Part shown: one piece after another, positions 24,958 through 33,566 of the stretch
How the letters are laid out: every line of letters begins with the position of its first letter
How positions within the stretch are numbered: the stretch's first letter is position 1
Source: a bacterium
GTDB lineage: Bacteria; Fibrobacterota; Fibrobacteria; UBA11236
Assembly: GCA_900299345.1 (NCBI GenBank)
Contig: OMJM01000054.1
Span: forward strand, 1 to 47,846
DNA: 47,846 bases
Direction of reading: 5' to 3'
Position numbers and translations under genes: made by a program
The notes under the pieces: model-generated
What the model saw: only the letters and a program-made list of their open reading frames with translations
Told to the model about the DNA's origin: nothing
Database searches by the model: none

Positions 24958-26874
24958 TTAGAAAGTCACCACGCGCGTATAGGTGTCCAAACCGCTTCTC
25001 ACCTCAAGCAGATAAAGCGACTGTGTGTGCCCCGGAGCCGCGAATTCCATCTCGCCCGCTCCCGAACCATCCCGTCGCGCCAAGGCGCGTCCCTGCATGT
25101 CGCGCAAGGTTACCCGATAGGTGCCGGCAAGATCCACATTCACGCGCAGGAATCCCTGACCAGCCGTGTGCCAGACATGGTTGTCCAGCATGGAAATCCG
25201 CTGCGTTGCGGGAGCGATTGGGGTGGGAGCAACAGGGTCCCATGTACGCGCGGAAATCCAGTTCTGTGCGTACCACGCTTCGTTGGTGAAGTTGGTGGCG
25301 CTATTCGCACCCGCGAGGTTGTTGATCAGGAAGTGCGTCACCCAGTGGGTGATGGTGTCACCACGCCGCGATTGATTGATGCGCTGGATTCCCGGCACAG
25401 TCAAGTGAATGCGCAGGCTGTCGTTCGAGATGGTCGCCGCCGTGACGTTGCGCGTAGTATAATTGCTGGCACCCGTTCCATAGGTTACCTGACGCACCCA
25501 GCTTTTTTGCTGTACCGTGAAGTTGGAAGTGGTGACGGTTCCCGGATTGACGGGCTGGGAGAGATACAATTCAAATCCGTCGTTCAAGGATCGGATCTTT
25601 TTGATCTCGAAGACGCTGCCGTTGGTGCGCGGCGTGTACTTGTACATCAGATTTTGGGCAGTGCCCGAGGGCCAGTTTCCGATGCTGCGGTACGTGCCCG
25701 CGTAGATGCTGCCATCGGGTCCGAGTGAGAGGCGATTGATGGCATCGTTGCCCGTGTTGTTGCTGAACCACATGGCGGCGCACTGGATTTTCGGAGCGCC
25801 GGTTGTGTCGCTGACTGAATCAATGGCTACGCGTGCAATTCCAGTTGAATTCGCATCACCAACGAGCACATCGCCCGCATAAGGTCCGCTGGTCATATAG
25901 AGCGGCTGGGCGAGTGAGCGCCAGCCATTGGCGGCATAATCCATGATGGCCACGGGAGGATCGTATTGCAGCCGTCCTGCGGCAAACCAAGCTTGTCCCC
26001 AGCTTGGAGTCTGCCCGTTTCCTTGGCGATGTCCGAAGTATTGGTTGGTGAAGGGTTTCACCAACACGAGATAGCACATCGGCAATTGCGATCCCTGGTT
26101 GTCGGCGGACCAGATCTCACCGTTAAGGCCTAGGTTATTTCCGTTGGGAGAACGGAAACCACCGGAAGCGCGATTGATGTTGGTATCCAGCACCGATGTG
26201 TTCGTATCGAACGCCAGCAGTGAACCGCCAAAGAAACTTGCCGGAGGCACATCCGAAGGGCCTCCGTTCTGGATATCCCCGGAGTAGTTCGCGTAGAACT
26301 TTCCCTTGTAGTACACGGGAGTGAATATCCAGTGATGCCAGAAGGTGGCACCTGTGCTGAAACTGAAGTTCAGAGGGTTGCTGCCTGTCGTCGTCTGCAT
26401 AGGTGCCTGAAACTTCCGCTGCCTGTTCGTCGTCGGGTTGGCTCCGGTGTTGTCCGGAACGACGTAAAACGAATCCTTGTCGGAGACGTAGATGCGATCG
26501 TTGACCACGGTCACGCCCACCGGAAATTTGAAATTGGTGGAGATTGCCTGTGTGGCAACCGTTCCGCCGTTCAGCAAGCCCGAAACCAAGGTGACCCGGC
26601 TTTGTGTACGTCCAGTCGTGGGAGTTTCTCCGCCCCCCTCAAAATCTGTGGTCAACAACACCATGCGTCCATCCGAGAGCCAGTCGATGCCGGTGACTCC
26701 AATGCAACCTGTATTGTTGCCTGAGCAAGAACCCACAGTCATGTTGGGTAAGCTTACGACGGTTTGGGTGTAAAGCGGATTGGTGGTATTGGTGGGTTTG
26801 GAGGCCTGTGAACAGACAAAGGCCATTGAAACAGCGACAAACGCGCGACCCAATATTGCGATTTTACGATTCAT
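24958..26874 (-). CDS. Secreted beta-propeller, sorbosone-dehydrogenase-like, with C-terminal sorting tail
   Basis: A 638-residue exported protein (signal peptide ending near SQA-S). The propeller (about 25-440) carries GVTVVNDRIYVSDKD, a SPNGNNLGLNGEIWSADNQG segment and YFGHRQG. These are seen in propeller proteins related to L-sorbosone dehydrogenases that often accompany DUF1080 genes. The HNGG catalytic-type motif of the protein at 17524 is not evident, so the redox role is less certain. A beta-sandwich (about 445-560) and an Ig-like tail (about 575-638) follow. ATG 26874 has an AAGGA ribosome site seven bases upstream; the open frame beyond it is not coding-like. It is the first gene of the minus-strand unit. 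Confidence 0.78.
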   Translation of the reverse strand: MNRKIAILGRAFVAVSMAFVCSQASKPTNTTNPLYTQTVVSLPNMTVGSCSGNNTGCIGVTGIDWLSDGRMVLLTTDFEGGGETPTTGRTQSRVTLVSGLLNGGTVATQAISTNFKFPVGVTVVNDRIYVSDKDSFYVVPDNTGANPTTNRQRKFQAPMQTTTGSNPLNFSFSTGATFWHHWIFTPVYYKGKFYANYSGDIQNGGPSDVPPASFFGGSLLAFDTNTSVLDTNINRASGGFRSPNGNNLGLNGEIWSADNQGSQLPMCYLVLVKPFTNQYFGHRQGNGQTPSWGQAWFAAGRLQYDPPVAIMDYAANGWRSLAQPLYMTSGPYAGDVLVGDANSTGIARVAIDSVSDTTGAPKIQCAAMWFSNNTGNDAINRLSLGPDGSIYAGTYRSIGNWPSGTAQNLMYKYTPRTNGSVFEIKKIRSLNDGFELYLSQPVNPGTVTTSNFTVQQKSWVRQVTYGTGASNYTTRNVTAATISNDSLRIHLTVPGIQRINQSRRGDTITHWVTHFLINNLAGANSATNFTNEAWYAQNWISARTWDPVAPTPIAPATQRISMLDNHVWHTAGQGFLRVNVDLAGTYRVTLRDMQGRALARRDGSGAGEMEFAAPGHTQSLYLLEVRSGLDTYTRVVTF

Positions 26875-27054
26875 GCGGGCGTCCTTGTTGCGACTAGATG
26901 GGTCTAAGGTATCGCTCGGAGTTTGTTTGCGAATGACGAAAGAGTTATCGCAACCCATTTTACTTTTATTTAACAATCTATTTTTTGATCGGATTGATTT
27001 TTCGGTGGAAAAACGGAAGGGCCGGTGGTAAATGCTTACAGGGAGATTCTCAAA
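26875..27054. promoter_or_regulatory. Divergent intergenic promoter region
   Basis: The 180-base gap drives the minus-strand glycoside unit and the plus-strand LamG/Ig protein. TTAGACCCAT lies at 26907-26898 on the minus strand. An A/T-rich block (about 26955-27005) precedes the plus-strand gene. A GTTGCGA ... TCGCAAC pair brackets the minus-strand promoter but is widely spaced. No clear -35 box was found. Confidence 0.4.
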
Positions 27055-29190
27055 ATGAAAAACGCATATGCATGTCTTGCCGGGGCATTGGCTTTCGTCA
27101 CATTGTCAGTCGCTCAGGAAAGTTATGGTCAGTGGAAATACGTTCGCACGGTCAACGTCAACACCACTGCTTCCGGTTCCAATGTCGCCACCAACCAGGT
27201 GAAGTTCCCCATGCTTCTCCGTTTCGGCGCGTCGGATTCCCTCGTGTTCAGCACCTCACAATCCACCGGAGCGGATATCCGTTTTTCAAAGTCGGACGGA
27301 ACGCCGATGAAGCATCAGATTGAGCGATGGGATGCCGCCAATAAGGTGGCCGAGGTCTGGGTGCTAGTGGACACGGTGTACGGCAACGATAGCACCCACT
27401 TCTTCAAAATGTACTGGGGAAATAACCTTGCACCGGACAGTTCCAATGGAGCGGCAGTGTTCGATGCCGGAAGCGGATTCGCGGGTGCGTGGCATTTTCA
27501 GGGAGGCAATTTCGCAGACGCCACTGCGAACCACAATAACGGCACGGATCATGGCTCCAAGGACACTACAGGTGTTATCGCGGGTGCAAGGGTGTTTCAC
27601 GGCACCAATGCCAACCCGCAATATGTTTCCGTAGCGGATGCTGCCTCATTGAACATCACGAATAATCTCACATTGTCGGCTTGGATCAAACCCTCTGCAT
27701 GGGCCACGAACAATCGCATCATCCAAAAGAACGGCACAGGGGGTGGCGATGATCAGTACCGGTTTTACGCCAGCAGCGCCACAGCCATACGGCTTACATT
27801 GACGGGCACCAGCGGAACCACGCCGACTCTCACGGCTCCGTCCGTGGGCGCATGGCATCTGGTTCACGCAACTTATGACGGCGCCAATTTACGGCTTTAC
27901 GTGGATGGCGCACAAGGTGCTACTGCCGCGATCACGGGCAATATCAACGTCGCCTCCGGTGAACTGTGGTTTGGCGCCAAGCCGTTGGCACAGGTGGATG
28001 CCGATTACAGCAATCTGGCGATGGATGAGCCTCGCGTAAGCAACCGGGCCCGTTCCGCGGACTGGATCAAACTGGAATTTCAAAACCAGAAAGCAGCGTC
28101 GGTGGGGATCAGTTTTGGAGTTTCAATTCTGCAGCCACCCTCCGGGCTTTCCTATTTGCAAAACCCTGCTGTTTACACGGTGAACTATGCTGCAGGATCG
28201 AATTTACCCGTGATGCTGGGCGGTGCGGCCACAAAGTATTCCATCAGTCCATCACTTCCTGCGGGGTTGAGGATGGACACGAACACCGGCGTAATTTCCG
28301 GCACTCCTACGGTTGCTGCTGGGGCCGCAAATTACACTGTGACGGCGAGCAATGCCGCAGGTTCGACCACGGCGCAGGTGAACATCACGGTGAATGCCAC
28401 CTTGGTGGCTCCGACGGGACTATCGTATCGGACGAACCCCGTGGTGTATTTCGTGAATGCTGCCATCACGAACAATAATCCAGTTGTCACCGGTACGGTC
28501 ACAGGATTTTCCGTGAGTCCGGCGCTTCCAGCAGGGTTAACGTTGAACACCACCACCGGTGTGATTTCCGGTACGCCCACGGCTGGCGTGGCGGCGGCGA
28601 ATTACACAGTGTCCGCTTCCAATCCTGCGGGCTCCACCACGGTGCAACTGAATCTTGCCGTGATCGCCGGCCCTTCCAATCTTTCCTATGCCAATTCCAA
28701 TGCGGTTTATTTCGTGGGTACACCTATTACCGCAAATGTCCCCTCGTTGACGGGAGCTGCAACGAGCTTTTCCTCCAACCCTCCGCTTTCCACTATCGGC
28801 CTTGCGATCAATCCAACCACTGGGGTGATTACAGGAACACCCAGCGCGTTCCAATGGACGACGGACTACATCATTACTGCATCTAATCCGGCTGGCTCCA
28901 CGACCACGACCGTGACCATCACGGTGTATGTACCTGTGGGTATTCGCATTCATTCCAAATCGGTTTCCTTCCGCCTGCCCGATGGAGCTGTATCTGCGCG
29001 GCTTTCAGTGGTTGATATGCGCGGACGTGCGGTATGGAATCGAACCTTGCAAGGCTCGGAGGGCCCGATGTTCTGGAACGGCGAAGGTACCGGGTTGGGC
29101 TCGGGCATCTATGCGGTTCGCATGATTTTGCTGGATGCCAAAGGCCATTCCATGGGCATTTTAGAACGACGAATGGCGTGGATGCCCTAG
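27055..29190 (+). CDS. Large secreted surface protein: DUF2341, LamG, three Ig-like repeats, C-terminal tail
   Basis: A 711-residue protein. A signal peptide (1-20) is followed by a DUF2341 domain (about 30-130, FPMLLRFGASDSLVFS to FFKMYWGN) and a LamG/concanavalin-like domain (about 150-345, including LTLSAWIKPSAW, WHLVHATYDGANLRLYVDG and MDEPRVSNRARS). Next come three tandem putative-Ig (He_PIG) repeats of about 85 residues, each with PAGL-x-TGVISGTP and ASNPAGSTT. A tail with VRLSVVDMRGRAVWNR and SGIYAVRM resembles FlgD-like or T9SS sorting modules. The start follows a GGGAGA ribosome site; the open frame upstream to 27025 has no support. The domain set suggests carbohydrate binding or adhesion. 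It is divergent from the glycoside unit. Confidence 0.86.
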   Translation: MKNAYACLAGALAFVTLSVAQESYGQWKYVRTVNVNTTASGSNVATNQVKFPMLLRFGASDSLVFSTSQSTGADIRFSKSDGTPMKHQIERWDAANKVAEVWVLVDTVYGNDSTHFFKMYWGNNLAPDSSNGAAVFDAGSGFAGAWHFQGGNFADATANHNNGTDHGSKDTTGVIAGARVFHGTNANPQYVSVADAASLNITNNLTLSAWIKPSAWATNNRIIQKNGTGGGDDQYRFYASSATAIRLTLTGTSGTTPTLTAPSVGAWHLVHATYDGANLRLYVDGAQGATAAITGNINVASGELWFGAKPLAQVDADYSNLAMDEPRVSNRARSADWIKLEFQNQKAASVGISFGVSILQPPSGLSYLQNPAVYTVNYAAGSNLPVMLGGAATKYSISPSLPAGLRMDTNTGVISGTPTVAAGAANYTVTASNAAGSTTAQVNITVNATLVAPTGLSYRTNPVVYFVNAAITNNNPVVTGTVTGFSVSPALPAGLTLNTTTGVISGTPTAGVAAANYTVSASNPAGSTTVQLNLAVIAGPSNLSYANSNAVYFVGTPITANVPSLTGAATSFSSNPPLSTIGLAINPTTGVITGTPSAFQWTTDYIITASNPAGSTTTTVTITVYVPVGIRIHSKSVSFRLPDGAVSARLSVVDMRGRAVWNRTLQGSEGPMFWNGEGTGLGSGIYAVRMILLDAKGHSMGILERRMAWMP

Positions 29191-29245
29191 AGCATAATCC
29201 GGTTGGACTTTTGCCCCGGCGGTTCTAACTTTGCTCCTCCCCGTG

Positions 29246-29321
29246 GTGGATGTAGCTCAGTTGGTAGAGCAGTGGATTGTGGTTCCACTGGTCGCGGGTT
29301 CAAGTCCCGTCATTCACCCCA
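29246..29321 (+). tRNA. tRNA-His (anticodon GTG), CCA encoded
   Basis: The acceptor stem GTGGATG pairs with CATTCAC. The anticodon loop TTGTGGT carries GTG between GTGGA/TCCAC arms, and the T-loop has GGTTCAAGTCC. The discriminator is C, followed by an encoded CCA. The base before the acceptor (29245) is G, matching the G-1 unique to tRNA-His. Confidence 0.96.
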
Positions 29322-29357
29322 CTTTTCTTTCTAATGGAACTCGGTGTTTTTTGCAGG

Positions 29358-29391
29358 ATCAATCCTTTGCGGCAAGGATTGATTTCGATTT
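29358..29391 (+). terminator. Intrinsic-like terminator after tRNA-His
   Basis: The arms ATCAATCCTT (29358-29367) and AAGGATTGAT (29374-29383) pair perfectly around a six-base loop. A short T-rich tail (TTCGATTT) follows on the plus strand. It separates the two convergent tRNA genes. Confidence 0.6.
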
Positions 29392-29404
29392 GATGGGAGA
29401 TTTA

Positions 29405-29481
29405 TGGTAGCGGGTCAGGGACTTGAACCCCGGACACGCGGATTATGATTCCGCTGCTCTAACCAACTGAGCTAACCCGCC
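29405..29481 (-). tRNA. tRNA-Met (anticodon CAT), probably elongator, CCA encoded
   Basis: On the minus strand the acceptor GGCGGGT pairs with ACCCGCT, with a G-T first pair. The D arm is TTAGCTCAGTTGGTTAGAGC. The anticodon loop is ATCATAA between GCGGA-type arms, and the T-loop GGTTCAAGTCC is normal. A73 and CCA are encoded. The G1-T72 pair and the loop fit elongator tRNA-Met better than initiator; a lysidine-modified tRNA-Ile cannot be fully excluded. Confidence 0.93.
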
Positions 29482-29493
29482 CCAAGAGGGGCC

Positions 29494-29501
29494 AAATAGT
29501 A
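29494..29501 (-). promoter_or_regulatory. -10 region of tRNA-Met
   Basis: TACTATTT on the minus strand starts 20 bases before the mature tRNA and is identical to the -10 region of aspS. A TGGAGA hexamer 17 bases further upstream is a possible -35. Confidence 0.4.
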
Positions 29502-29503
29502 GA

Positions 29504-31360
29504 TCAATTCCCGAGCAATCTCCACCGTTTTTGCAACGGTTTCCGCAGGCTTTCAAGATCGCGGCGAAGACGTTGACACACGGACTCCGTGCCGGGATCT
29601 TCATGAAACGCCCCGTAATCGTGAAAAATCTCCCGGCCTCGCTTGCCATCCTTGGCCAACGATGTTTCCACCTTGTGCATGAAACCTTCGAATAGCGCCG
29701 CAGGTTTGAAACCGGGAACTTTTTTGCGGGAGATGCCCAATGCCGCCGCAATGGGCGCGGCTTCGGAGGGCAACGGCGAAGCGACGTGATTCCACAGCAA
29801 GGCGCGGCAGAGTGCGAAGCGCAGGTAATCCTCGTATGCCGCAATGGCACGGGAAAGCTGCGGATCGCGCAGGAAATTTTTGCCGAGTCCGGGCAAATCT
29901 TTTTCAATGTAAAGAGATTGCTTGCTTGCGCGGCGGAGTTCGAGCAACGCGTGAATCACCAAGTCAGAGTTGTGATGGCTGAATAAACTGGCGGACAGGA
30001 AGGAACCGCTCAAAGGCGATTTCGCCGGCGGCGTCGGATCCGGCAGCGCATGCCGGATGGCGCGGTTGCGATCGAGATATTTGTAGGCGTTACGAATCAA
30101 GGCATACGCGTTGTCGCCCCACACCCAGCCCGGATGAATTTCATTCAAGCCCGTTGAAGCTTCCGATCCCGTTGGCGGCGTGATGAGCGAAAGTGGAAAG
30201 ACCAGCCGCTGCGGAGGCATGGAAACCCCGGCGGCGATCAGGGAGTACGGCGCGGCGGAAAGATCGGAGGGGAATTTGATGGAACAGCCCAGTCCGAAAA
30301 ACATCCCTTCCCCGGGATGAACTTCCTGATCGGGCTTGCGTCCCGTGTGATTGCTGCCCACCTTGGCCCCGTAAGCCACATTGCCGTGTCCCTCGGGCCA
30401 CATGGCTGCGATGAGCAAGGATTGGTGATGAAATCCGATGAACGGTCCCAATAAGGACGCTGTGATTTCGCCCTTGGCGGCACGGGTGTTGGGCCCCAGG
30501 ATCACGTCTTCGATTTGCGCGGCGCGTTCGACCGAGGAGGACTCCAAGAGGAGGGAACGCCGGACTTGTCCTGCGGAGTCGGCGCGTGAACCGGGTTCAA
30601 GCACCGAGTCTTCGATCAACGCATTTTCGCCCGCATGCACGGAATTGCCGGAGGACGGGGCGAGGATGCTGCGTCGAACAGCGGAAACACCTCGCAGGAT
30701 GCTGCCGACACCGATGTAGGAGTTTTCAATCAAGGACACACGTTCAATCCGGCTGCCCGCGCCGATGAATCCGTGATCCGATTCCAATCCATCCAGCCAG
30801 GAGGCGATGTCGCGCTCCAACGTTTCCTGATCCTTGCGGACCATAGAGGCCATGTCCACACAATCGGACAGCAGCAATCCATCGCACAGGAAGACGCGGC
30901 GTGTTTTGGTTTCACTGCCGGGATGAATGGGAAGACCGAGACAGAACAGGGAGCCCATATGTCCGACGATTTCATCCGCACGACGGATGAGGACTCCGTC
31001 TTCGACTATCATCCGATCCATCAAACCGACATTCTCGATGACCGCACTCCCAATCAGTGAATCCCGAACGCAAACGCGCCAGAGTTGGGGTGCGCCCTTT
31101 TTAAGGTTCAGGATGACGCGGTTTTCGAAACGGCAGTCGCGGATCGCTTCCAGTGAATCGGAACCCAGGAGTCGCACTTGCTGCCAATCGGAACAGAGAT
31201 TGTTCCGGTTTTTCAGTCCCGCGATTTCTTCGGGTTTCAGCGGCCGGCTCCGCGTCCACCCATCGGCCCACGTATTTTTGGAGGCGCGAAGAAACGTCGC
31301 GGCAGCAGAAGTTTCCAGAACCTTGCGCCAGCGCGACCGTACAGATTTCAGGGAAGCCAT
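29504..31360 (-). CDS. DUF4954 family protein (left-handed beta-helix, nucleotidyltransferase-like)
   Basis: A 618-residue protein. Residues about 70-330 contain hexapeptide-like repeats predicted to coil as a left-handed beta helix (for example SRIERVSLIENSYIGVGSIL, GENALIEDSVLEPGSRADS). The conserved DUF4954 segments GFHHQSLLIAAMWPEGHGNVAYGAKVGSNHTGR and GMFFGLGCSIKFPSDLSAAPY follow. The C-terminal 200 residues are helical. The family occurs mainly in Bacteroidota, Fibrobacterota and spirochaetes and has no assigned function. The fold resembles sugar-nucleotide acyl- or uridylyltransferases. The ATG lies only eight bases after a TATTTT -10-like box, without a ribosome site, so the mRNA may be leaderless. 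Confidence 0.88.
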   Translation of the reverse strand: MASLKSVRSRWRKVLETSAAATFLRASKNTWADGWTRSRPLKPEEIAGLKNRNNLCSDWQQVRLLGSDSLEAIRDCRFENRVILNLKKGAPQLWRVCVRDSLIGSAVIENVGLMDRMIVEDGVLIRRADEIVGHMGSLFCLGLPIHPGSETKTRRVFLCDGLLLSDCVDMASMVRKDQETLERDIASWLDGLESDHGFIGAGSRIERVSLIENSYIGVGSILRGVSAVRRSILAPSSGNSVHAGENALIEDSVLEPGSRADSAGQVRRSLLLESSSVERAAQIEDVILGPNTRAAKGEITASLLGPFIGFHHQSLLIAAMWPEGHGNVAYGAKVGSNHTGRKPDQEVHPGEGMFFGLGCSIKFPSDLSAAPYSLIAAGVSMPPQRLVFPLSLITPPTGSEASTGLNEIHPGWVWGDNAYALIRNAYKYLDRNRAIRHALPDPTPPAKSPLSGSFLSASLFSHHNSDLVIHALLELRRASKQSLYIEKDLPGLGKNFLRDPQLSRAIAAYEDYLRFALCRALLWNHVASPLPSEAAPIAAALGISRKKVPGFKPAALFEGFMHKVETSLAKDGKRGREIFHDYGAFHEDPGTESVCQRLRRDLESLRKPLQKRWRLLGN

Positions 31361-31394
31361 TGCCGGTTAAAATAGCATGGTTACCTTATGCCAC

Positions 31395-32111
31395 ATGGCC
31401 CAAGCCCATGCCTTTTTTGATTTCGACGACACGCTGATCGAAGGCGACAGTATTCTCTATTGGCAGCGTTTCTACTACGGCAGAAGGCCGTTGCGCCGGG
31501 TCTTTCAGATTGCCAACTGGCTGGGCCTGGTTCTGTATTCCCTTCGTATCATCGACAGTCACAGACTCAAACAGGTTTTCCTGTGGCCCCTTTCCTTCGA
31601 GAAACCCGGCACGTTGGATGCACTGGCTGCTGAGTTTGTCCGTACTAAGCTGGTTCCCCGGTTTTATCCGCATGTGTGGGAACGTCTGCGGGAACATCAT
31701 CGGAAGGGCGACAAGGTCGTCGTGATTTCCGCCAGCGGAACATTTTATCTGAACCATCTTCAAACGTTGTTGCCGGAAGGTTCCCTGTTGCAGGGCACGG
31801 AACTGGAGTGGAGCAAAGGCTTCTTGGGGATGCCCGCTTACCGTGATGGTAATCTGCGGGGTGAGAACAAGATTCGCCGCCTGCACGCGATCGGTTTGGG
31901 TGACACGGGGCGGGGGGCTTACGCCTACTCGGATCATCACCACGACATTCCGTTGTTGCGCTTTGCCGAATTCCCAACCTGCATACAACCCACACGAAAG
32001 TTACGCGAGGTCGCTCAAAAGGAAGGTTGGGTCATTTGGGATTGGCCGGACGCCAGGCCCCGATGGCGACGTAAACTGGAATCGCTGCGGCTGCTGTTGC
32101 TTGCGGTTTAG
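31395..32111 (+). CDS. HAD-superfamily hydrolase, subfamily IB (phosphoserine-phosphatase-like)
   Basis: A 238-residue phosphatase-like enzyme. Motif I is FFDFDDTL (nucleophile Asp9, acid Asp11). Motif II is VISASGTF, a conserved Lys in GENKIRR is motif III, and motif IV is YSDHHHDIPLL. The helical cap between about 20 and 85 is typical of HAD-IB enzymes. The substrate is unknown. Another in-frame ATG lies at 31377; 31395 was chosen because it puts motif I at the usual distance. The stop overlaps the convergent sugar-transferase gene by four bases. Confidence 0.86.
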   Translation: MAQAHAFFDFDDTLIEGDSILYWQRFYYGRRPLRRVFQIANWLGLVLYSLRIIDSHRLKQVFLWPLSFEKPGTLDALAAEFVRTKLVPRFYPHVWERLREHHRKGDKVVVISASGTFYLNHLQTLLPEGSLLQGTELEWSKGFLGMPAYRDGNLRGENKIRRLHAIGLGDTGRGAYAYSDHHHDIPLLRFAEFPTCIQPTRKLREVAQKEGWVIWDWPDARPRWRRKLESLRLLLLAV

Positions 32112-33550
32112 TGTGCGCCTTTTCCCGTGAACACCACCCATACGGTGCGTAACAGGATCATGATGTCCAGCGGCACGGACATGTTTTCGAAGTACCACAG
32201 ATCGAACAGGACCTTGGTCTTCACGTCCTCGATGTTCGAATCATATTGATGCTTGACCTGCGCCCAGCCCGTGAGGCCGGGCTTCATCTTGAGGCGGCGG
32301 AGATACAGCGGGACTTCGTGACGCAGCTGGTTGATGAAGTGTTCGCGTTCCGGACGCGGGCCCACGAGGCTCATGTCCCCCCTGAGCACGTTCCAGAATT
32401 GGGGCAGTTCATCCAACCGCGTCTTGCGCAGGAAGCGGCCGAGATTGGTGATGCGCGGATCCTTCTTGGACGCCCATTGCGGACCGGCGGCTTCGGCGTC
32501 TGTGCGCATGGTACGGAACTTGTAGAGACGAAAACGGCGTCCGTACTGGCCAATTCGCTCCTGTGAATAGAGTGCGGGACCTGGGGAATCGAGGCGGATC
32601 AAGATGGGCAACAGCGCCAGGGCAGGGGAAGTTACAATCATCCCGAACACTGAGGCGGTAATGTCCATGATGCGCTTGAGATCCGCTTCCCACCCCGGCA
32701 TGTGTTCTGGAAAGAGTTCCTTCAGTGCGATGCCGTGCACGGCATTCGTCTTGAAATGTCCGGAGGCCGCATCGTAAAGATCCGGCACGATGAAGATTGT
32801 AATGGGAAATTCCGCGACATAGGAAACGACACGAAGGATCTCGTTGTGCGAGGAGGATTCATGGCTGATGATGATTCCCGCAGGACGATAGGTTCGTACG
32901 AGCTCAGGCAGATCGGCGTATTTGCCGAGTACCGGTAAACCCGAAAAGTTCTGTCCGCGTAACGCTGGATTCTCGTCCACGAAACCAACAGCTTTCCAGC
33001 CCAGTTCCGGTGCGGATTCGAGTTCGCTGCGAATGCGTTCCCCTGCTTCCGTGGCGCCGAGGATCAGCAGGCGATCCTGGCCCGCGCCGCGCGACAGCAG
33101 GAAGCGCACAAATGTTTGCGCGGCAAGTCGCAGACCGTTCACAGCGAGGAGAACGATGCCCCAGTAGGTAAGGATGACCAAGATATGCGGCGCTGTGAGG
33201 GCCGTGTAAAGCCGGCCATGTCGCAATGCGTCGAGAAGGTAGGAGCCGCTGGTAACTGCCAGTACCAGCAGACAGAACAAGGTGACGTCCCGGGAAACGA
33301 CGGCGACCTGCACGGCCCGTGAATGCAGGGACCAGTCTCGATAGAGACCTTTGAAGAAGAAGTAGCCCGTGGCCGCAAGGCTCAGGAGGACGGCGAGTTG
33401 ACCGAAGTGCCAGAAATTCCGGCCCGGGTCATAGGTTTCGTGGGCGATGCCGCTGCGATACCGAAGCCAGAAAATGAACAGCAAGGCCATGTTCATGGCC
33501 AGCAAATCCGATAGGAAAATCAGGTACTTCGCGAATTTTTTAATCGACAT
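32108..33550 (-). CDS. Undecaprenyl-phosphate sugar phosphotransferase (WcaJ/polyprenyl glycosylphosphotransferase family)
   Basis: A 480-residue membrane enzyme that starts capsule or exopolysaccharide units by moving a sugar-phosphate onto undecaprenyl phosphate. The first 150 residues hold four to five membrane helices. A Rossmann-like central domain (LLILGATEAGERI, about 170-290) follows. The C-terminal catalytic domain starts at KRIMDITASVFGM and has SPGPALYSQERIG, YKFRTMRTDAE, RKTRLDELPQFWNVLRGDMSLVGPRPE and GLTGWAQV. All family motifs are present. It follows the Omp85-like gene by 16 bases on the same strand, which suggests an envelope-polysaccharide operon. Confidence 0.94.
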   Translation of the reverse strand: MSIKKFAKYLIFLSDLLAMNMALLFIFWLRYRSGIAHETYDPGRNFWHFGQLAVLLSLAATGYFFFKGLYRDWSLHSRAVQVAVVSRDVTLFCLLVLAVTSGSYLLDALRHGRLYTALTAPHILVILTYWGIVLLAVNGLRLAAQTFVRFLLSRGAGQDRLLILGATEAGERIRSELESAPELGWKAVGFVDENPALRGQNFSGLPVLGKYADLPELVRTYRPAGIIISHESSSHNEILRVVSYVAEFPITIFIVPDLYDAASGHFKTNAVHGIALKELFPEHMPGWEADLKRIMDITASVFGMIVTSPALALLPILIRLDSPGPALYSQERIGQYGRRFRLYKFRTMRTDAEAAGPQWASKKDPRITNLGRFLRKTRLDELPQFWNVLRGDMSLVGPRPEREHFINQLRHEVPLYLRRLKMKPGLTGWAQVKHQYDSNIEDVKTKVLFDLWYFENMSVPLDIMILLRTVWVVFTGKGAH

Positions 33551-33566
33551 TCGAAATCAAATTTAG

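Noticed and set aside
28130-28930. The threefold repeat in the LamG/Ig gene as a DNA repeat or CRISPR-like array.
   Set aside because: The repeats are about 250 bases, diverged, in frame and encode Ig-like domains. No spacer structure is present.
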